DNA from: Turnera subulata
Taxonomy: Eukaryota > Streptophyta > Magnoliopsida > Malpighiales > Passifloraceae
DNA: 64,000 nucleotides
Direction: 5' to 3'
Assembly (NCBI GenBank): GCA_028386065.3
Contig: JAKUCV010003203.1
Span: forward strand, 36,408 to 100,407
The stretch's first letter is position 1, and every line of letters begins with the position of its first letter. Shown here piece by piece: positions 58,074-64,000 of the stretch. Both the position numbers and the translations under genes were made by a program. The notes beneath the pieces were generated by a model. It did no database searches. It was not told the origin of the DNA and worked only from the letters and a program-made list of their open reading frames with translations.

Positions 58074-59697
58074 CTATGCATCCAACGACCTCAGCTCCAC
58101 CAAGGAAGGCAAAGCATAAGAAACCGAGTCCTCATCCGCAGAAACCACTCTCTTCTGGCTCAATGCATCTGCAGCAACATTGGCCTTGCCCAGATGGTAC
58201 TCAATAGTACAATCATAATCCTTCAGAAGCTCAATCCAACGCCTCTGCCTCATGTTAAGCTCCCTTTGGGTCATGATGTACTTCAAACTCTTGTGATCCG
58301 TGAAAATCCGACACTTCTCACCATACAGATGGTGTCTCCAGATCTTCAAAGCAAAGATCACAGCAGCTAACTCTAGATCATGGGTCGGATAGTTCCTCTC
58401 GTGAGTTCTCAACTGCCTGGAGGCATAAGCAATCACCCGACCCTTCTGCATCAAAACACACCCCAAGCCCAGGCCAGAAGCATCACTGAACACCGTGTAC
58501 TCCACTCCGGGTCTCGGAACAGTCAAAATCGGTGCAGAAGTCAACCGACTCTTCAACTCCTCAAAACTCTTCTGACAATGGTCATCCCAAACAAAAGCAC
58601 AGTCTTTCCTCAACAGCTTAGTCAAGGGACCCGCTATTAAGGAAAAACCTTCAATGAACCTCCGGTAGTAACCAGCAAGTCCAAGAAAAATCCGTATCTC
58701 AGATACACTCTTCGGTGGCTCCCATTCCATGACTGCCTTAATCTTGGTCGGATCCACCTTAACGCCCTCACCGGACACAATATGCCCTAGAAACGCAACC
58801 TCATCCAACCAAAACTCACACTTGCTGAGCTTGGCATAGAGTTGTTCTTCTCTTAACCTCTGCAAAACCTGTCTCAAGTGGTCTTCATGTTCGGCCTTAC
58901 TACTCAAGTAGACCAAGATGTCATCAATGAACACTACCACAAACCGGTCCATGGAAGACCTGCTGCATCATACACATAAACACTGTCGGTGCATTCGTCA
59001 GGCCAAAAGGAACAACCACAAACTCATAATGACCATACCGTGTGCGGAATGCAGTCTTCGGTATGTCCTGCTCTGCGATCCGAACCTGATGGTAACCAGA
59101 TCGCAAGTCAACCTTCGAAAACACGGATGCACCCTACAACTGATCGAACAAGTCATCGATCCTAGGCAAAGGATACTTGTTCTTCACAGTCACCTTGTTC
59201 AACTGCCTATAGTCTACACACATCTGCATACTGCCATCCTTCTTCTTCACAAACAAGACCGGGGCACCCCAGGGTGAGATGCTTGGTCTAATAAAACCCT
59301 TATCTAACAACTCTTCCAGTTGTTTCTTCAACTCCTGAAGCTCTGCCGGAGCCATTCTGTAGTGCGGTATAGAAATAGGTGCAACTCCCGGTACCAAGTC
59401 AACTGTATACTCCACCTCCCGCTCCGGAGGCAACCTAGGTAAATCATCAGGAAAAACATCGGGAAACTCCCGCACAATAGGAATATCCTCCACCCCAGGT
59501 ACTGGTACCGAAGAATCGACCACATGAGCAAGAAAGGCATCACAACCCTCTCGGATCATCCTGAAAGCCTGGATGGCCGAGATACAGCACGCCGATAGAA
59601 CTCTTCGTTCTCCAACAAACACCAATCTACGCCCCAACAAAGAAGATAAAGACACTTCCCTGGCCCGACAATCAACCACTGCTTGGTGTCTGGACAA
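58074..59697 (-). pseudogene. Tekay reverse transcriptase and RNase H
   Basis: Three frames on the minus strand. RT starts at about 59500 ([20 protein letters not shown]), with a TAG at 59134-59136 replacing a Gln codon in FDQLQG. The next part has [20 protein letters not shown] and [15 protein letters not shown] frameshift near 58950 precedes [13 protein letters not shown] (active site FIDD at about 58920-58931). RNase H has [36 protein letters not shown] and [12 protein letters not shown]. The frame ends at TAG 58074-58076. Confidence 0.92.
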
Positions 59698-60354
59698 CTA
59701 GTCCATACCTAAGATAACATCAAACTCTCCCAAATCCATGACAGCAAGATCAGAAGGAAAACTCTTATTATCATACTCTATCGTCACATCTCTACAAACT
59801 CGATCAACAACTACTATATCTCCAGTGGGTAAACGGACTCTTAGGGGTCTACTAAGGTTATCATCCTCTATGTTATGAGTAGTCATGAATGCACGTGATA
59901 CAAAAGAATGTGTTGAACCTGGATCAATTAAAGTATGTGCAAACTGGCCAAAAACCATAAAGGTACCTGCTATGACCTCTGGAGCATCAGCAGCCTCCTC
60001 TCGGGTGATGGCATAAACCCTAGGAGCTGCAGCAGACTGTATCGCACCCCCGCGGTTCGAAGCTCCAGAACCTCCACGACCTCGACCCTGCTGTCCGCCA
60101 CCCCTTTTCGGACCAGAAGAAACAGCACCACTAGCCACGGAACTCTGTACTGTATACTGAGAACCACAGCCACCAATATCCCTCATCCACTTGTAGCAAG
60201 ATGACTTCTGGTGTCCCGGCATACTGCAATACCAGCATGTACCCGAGAACCGTGCCGAGGAACCCCATCCCTGAGAGCCAGACTGATAGGACCGTCCTCC
60301 CGAGGATCTGCCTGGTCCACCCTGATAACTCTGCCCTCGAAACTTCTTCGAACC
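59698..60354 (-). pseudogene. Tekay zinc knuckle and protease
   Basis: It begins after a TAG at 60355-60357. An Arg/Gly/Ser-rich segment leads to the knuckle CWYCSMPGHQKSSCY near 60190-60235. A basic linker and the protease follow with VFGQFAHTLIDPGSTHSFVS. The expected D(T/S)G reads DPGS, so the catalytic Asp is present. FDVILGMD is followed by TAG at 59698-59700, which replaces the Trp of the usual LGMDWL. Confidence 0.88.
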
Positions 60355-61415
60355 CTAGTAAGAAGAACTCTGTCCAACAGAATAATCTGCACCTCCGGCA
60401 TCAGAATACTGCCTCTTCTGTCCCGAAACAGATGGTTGGTTCCTCTGCTCGGCTGCCCGAGCCTCCTTCCCGATCAACTGAACTCTCTCAGCATCAAAAG
60501 CAGCGGCACAAACTGCCTCCCAAGTCTTGTGCCCTCCACCAGCCACAGCCATCGCCAACTTAGTACGTAAGCCGTTAACAAACCGCCTACACTTGGTCAC
60601 CTCATCGGGCACAAACTCCCTAGCATAAGAGAGAAGGATGCTGTACCGGATCCTGAAAGCTGATACTGTCTCATCTAGTCCCTGCTTCACCTCAAGAAAA
60701 TGCTTCTTCTGCNGTAAGCCGTTAACAAACCGCCTACACTTGGTCACCTCATCGGGCACAAACTCCCTAGCATAAGAGAGAAGGATGCTGTACCGGATCC
60801 TGAAAGCTGATACTGTCTCATCTAGTCCCTGCTTCACCTCAAGAAAATGCTTCTTCTGCTCCTCCAGAAAACCAACAGTAAGAAACTCCTTGTAGAATCT
60901 CTCCTTGAAATCTCCCAAGGCATCGTCACAGGCTTCAGTAAGTTGGCCACAAGTTCCTGCCACCATGACAATGCATACCCTGTGAACTTGTGTGCCGCTA
61001 ATCGAGCCCTCTGCTCAGGTGTACAGGTGAACTTCTCCAGAACATTCTCCACCTGGCGAAACCAATCATCAAACTCCTTGACTTTGCCCTCTTCACCTGA
61101 GAATTCTTTAACTGCAGACTTATCCATGTGCTTATACCCACTCTCCATACCACCTGCTGCAGCAGGTGCTACCGGCTGGGCACCCTGCTGCTGCTGCTGA
61201 AACTGTTGAAACTGTTGCCACTGCAGAAAGGCCTGATACTGCTGGAACGCTGGGTCTATAACAGGTGGCACAGCATTCTGTCCTCCACCACCTGCAGCAT
61301 TATTCTCTGCAGCATTGTTGTTCCCCTGACCAACGGGAACCTGCATCACCGACACATTGTCAGAGACATGAGTAGCGGCGTCAACCTCAGCATTGTGCTG
61401 CCCCTGGTGATCCAT
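60355..61415 (-). pseudogene. Tekay gag, with assembly-related duplication
   Basis: ATG at 61415. A Gln-rich N-terminal region (about residues 60-80) precedes KEFSGEEGKVKEFDDWFRQV and ALSWWQELVA. A frameshift near 60955 moves into the frame with FKERFYKEFLTVGFLEEQK, FIRYSI-type core and FVPDEVTKCRRFVNGL. This core appears twice because 146 bp are duplicated around an N at 60713. RTKLAMAVAGGGHKTWEAV continues to the TAG at 60355. Without the duplication the length would be normal for Tekay gag. Confidence 0.85.
60567..60859. other. 146-bp exact duplication around an undetermined base
   Basis: 60567-60712 and 60714-60859 are identical and are separated only by the single N at 60713. This is the pattern of a sequencing or assembly join, not of a biological duplication. 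Confidence 0.9.
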
Positions 61416-61544
61416 ATCAACGCCTATATGAATGCAAATGAGTCAAAAACACTTTCTAAGTCATAAATCCGGAAACAGGCTTAAACACAGAAAACACTTT
61501 GAAAACAAAGTTTAAGACACTTTTAAAAACCAAGGATCTGAAGC

Positions 61545-61561
61545 CTGCTCTGCTACCAAGC
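61545..61561 (-). other. Tekay primer binding site
   Basis: The reverse complement reads TTGGTAGCAGAGCAGG right after the LTR end at 61562. It is close to the initiator-Met tRNA complement TGGTATCAGAGC. Confidence 0.7.
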
Positions 61562-63801
61562 TGAAACACCCGTGTCCCAATTTAACAATAAAATACTTAA
61601 ACACAAGGAAATTACCAAAATACACCTGAAACCCCGGGACACGAAATCCAATATCAAAAACATTATCCAAAATTTTTAATAAAACGGGATGTCATAAAGA
61701 ACAAAACAATCCGGCTTAAAAAGCCACAAGTCGACCCGGCATCCTGCCGAAACATCATCAATATCAAATCCCGGCAACCCGCCGATAATGTAGTCAAAAT
61801 CAATAGTGACATCCCAAATAAACCCAATGCAGCGGAAGTTAAGATAAAATATAAAATGGCGAAAGTGTATGATATGCATGCCTGCTCTATGGATCCAACC
61901 GGGAAATGAAGCACAGCTACCTGCTGGGATATCCACGTCCGTACTCCGGGAAAGAGAAAGAGACGGCACGCTATCTATGAGTCTGAAAAACAACGTTGGC
62001 GAATATGTGAGTCGCCTACTCAGTGAGCAATATAAGTCCAAATATGAGGGTGTGGAGATCAAGTTCGAAAGGAAGGAAGAGCAACAAGACAAGTAAGCAA
62101 CATACAACAACCAATACTAACATGCCAAGCTAATCAAGCAACCAGTTCATTATTCTCCATCTGTTGTGTGTTAAGTTTTCTTATTATAATTTATTATTCA
62201 GGGCCCCCTACTGTGTGCATCGAGCTCGGTCCCGTCTCATGAGACAACCAGGCATAAGCCCAAATAAAACCAGGCACGAAGCCCAAACATATCCATAGAG
62301 AGAGAGAAAGAGGGAGGTAGAAGGAGGGAGGTAGAACCGGTCATTATAGACCCATATGCAAATCCGCATAACACTTGCTATCCCGCAAGCAAACCCAAGG
62401 GGTATCACTTCCCGCTCGAACCAACCGGTCATCAGCACACAGTAGCCTATCTTCTACTGTACATTATCTTTATTCATAAATTATGAGTTCATGTGTGCCA
62501 AGAGATTGTGATTTAACAGGGTTGTGTGATAAAACAGCTCAATCAGATAACCGGGTCTCCGACCCACAACACATCACACAAAACACCCAGAATCACACCA
62601 CATGTTATAATCCATAACAATCCAAATATCTAGCTCATAAGCAAAAGGTTCACTTAGGCACACAATACAGATCACAGCATGTTAGCAAACAGGCATGCAA
62701 CTCAAACAAACCAATCCAACAAGCTCATGCATACAAACATAAAAAGACGTTTAAAGTCACCTCAACGACGATTGTCCTGTGGAGCTTTTCCCAAAACAGA
62801 TCCTCCAGCTCCCGAGGTATTACTCGTGCCTGAATACCGGCACACACAACAAATTACAAACAATAACAATAAAAACGTGCATGCATGTAACTATAATGCT
62901 CAACTGAGTTAAACCCATCCCTAGTTAGCCAACTATGTAATTCCCGGGTCTAAGCCCGACATGGTGTTTATCTCACCTAACTCCGAGTATCGGGACCTAA
63001 GGTTTACCGGCTTACACCCAACTAAGTCCAATAAGTAGTTCCCGGGCCTATGGCCCACTCATTATGTCCTTTACGAGTTTCCGGCCTAAAACCCAATCTA
63101 AGCCCAAATTCAGTTTCCGGGCCTAAAGCCCACTTCCTTAAGTCCATATTTAACCAATTATAGGATTGGGCTCAAAGCCCATTACTTAAGTCCAAGGCCA
63201 ATCCGAGCCCAAAGATTCTCGGCCTATGGTTCTACCCGTGTCGGTAAATTCCCGGTTATGTTCCACATAATTCCCGTTCTCGATTTCTACTATGTACATT
63301 ATCAATATTACATAACCCAATCCGAATATAATAAGTACATGCCATGAATAACACAAATTATGCATCAAGTATACCGTTAAATGCCGGAATCAAAACCCGA
63401 ACCTTCGCCGGAATATTCTCAAGCCTCGCCGGAAAATTCCCGAGCCTTCGCCGGATTCCGATGAACTCGACGGAATTCCCCAAAACCACCAGCACGAATC
63501 TGTCACAATCCCCCAAACATCCAATTCAACAACACAACACTTCCCAGAAACCAAAACGAATTAATACAAAAGGTAGTCACCGGAAGCTTACCGGAATTCT
63601 CTGCCCAGGAACCAAACCCGAGCCTTGAACCACCTCTGCCCGGAGGAACACACACACACACACGCACGCACACGCACACCCCGAGCACCAAAACACCCAC
63701 ACACACTTGCTGCCGAAACCCACAACCCCTGCAGAACGCAGCTCCGGCCAGACAACACCACCAGCAACCTCGGCCCAAACACGAATCACTGCAGACGAAC
63801 C
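61562..63801 (-). repeat. Tekay 5' LTR, partial
   Basis: It aligns with 53411-55690 from the same end (TGAAACACCCGTGTCCC). It is interrupted after GCAGACGAAC at 63801 by a SIRE-type LTR. The GA tract region is shorter than in the sister LTR. Confidence 0.9.
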
Positions 63802-64000
63802 TGTTAGGAACAATAGACTTAAGCTAGAGGGGGGGTGAATAGCTTATGACCGAAAATTAAAAACTTTGCAGGAAACGAAGTGCGGAATTGAAAAATAGAA
63901 GGACACAAGAGATTTTTATACTGGTTCACACACAACTAATTTGTGGCTAATCCAGTCCTTCAAGATACACTTGAAGAGTTCACTATCTACCGTTAAGCTT
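63802..64000 (-). mobile_element. SIRE-type copia LTR, second copy, cut by the window edge
   Basis: The reverse complement ends ...TTCCTAACA. It contains TTCACCC near the end and GACTGGATTAGCCAC upstream, in the same order as 8390-8556. It is the 3' end of a SIRE-type LTR inserted in the Tekay 5' LTR. Whether it belongs to a full element lies outside the window. Confidence 0.8.

Larger units (their letters stand above)
53411..63801 (-). mobile_element. Autonomous Tekay/Del-type chromovirus, 5' LTR interrupted
   Basis: Minus-strand element with 3' LTR 53411-56543, internal region 56544-61561 and 5' LTR from 61562 leftward in element sense, cut at 63802 by a SIRE-type LTR. Domain order gag, protease, RT, RNase H, integrase, chromodomain. 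The chromodomain and LTR start TGTAACGCCCC fit Tekay. At least five nonsense changes and two frameshifts make it inactive. The left flank is AGAAC; the right flank is outside the window. Confidence 0.9.

Overview
The window is repeat-dense plant nuclear DNA, most likely from a dicot. I see no convincing single-copy host gene and no rRNA or tRNA gene. Almost every base belongs to LTR retrotransposons inserted into one another. Five lineages are recognisable: Ty1/copia SIRE-type and Angela/BARE-1-type, and Ty3/gypsy CRM-type, Tekay/Del-type (chromodomain chromovirus) and a Tat/Ogre-type LTR. There is also a short LINE remnant. At least four CRM copies nested in each other suggest a pericentromeric or centromeric position. 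That is an inference from the known insertion habit of CRM elements.

Layout. 1-1893: fragment of a Tekay-related LTR inside a SIRE-type element. 1894-8556: the rest of that SIRE-type element (gag/protease relics, a region where pol has been replaced by foreign sequence, an envelope-position ORF relic, 3' LTR). 8557-21631: CRM copy C (plus strand, badly decayed), whose 3' LTR is split by a complete non-autonomous Tekay-like element at 12897-21260 (target duplication CTGGC). 21632-22405: minus-strand gag start and leader of CRM copy D. 22406 onward: a plus-strand CRM LTR ('X'), broken by a complete Angela element (22569-31043, duplication TAATC) and then by CRM copy B (31415-43592, duplication TTAGG). 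CRM-B itself carries a Tekay solo LTR (31421-34533) and an Angela solo LTR (37402-38930, duplication GAAAC). 43593-44658: CRM LTR fragments. 44659-45605: Tat/Ogre-type LTR. 45615-52782: CRM-A, nearly intact. 52783-53410: unassigned. 53411-63801: autonomous Tekay element on the minus strand, its 5' LTR cut at 63802 by a second SIRE-type LTR.

How the parts relate. Each autonomous element encodes gag, protease, reverse transcriptase/RNase H and integrase, and all copies here carry inactivating stops or frameshifts. The non-autonomous element at 12897-21260 has 3.48-kb LTRs around 1.4 kb with no gag-pol. It shares terminal bases, PBS, PPT and LTR blocks with the Tekay element, so it was probably moved by Tekay proteins.

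The most striking signal is a 12-bp perfect palindrome, AACATCGATGTT. I count about 48 copies (32 exact) in three arrays: the U3 of the SIRE LTR upstream of its TATA box, upstream of a second TATA box before the envelope-position ORF, and the untranslated leader of the unrelated Angela element. Copies come mostly in pairs 19-22 bp apart, usually 20-21 (two helical turns). The second notable object is CRM-B, whose two LTRs lie in opposite orientation inside one matching target-site duplication.
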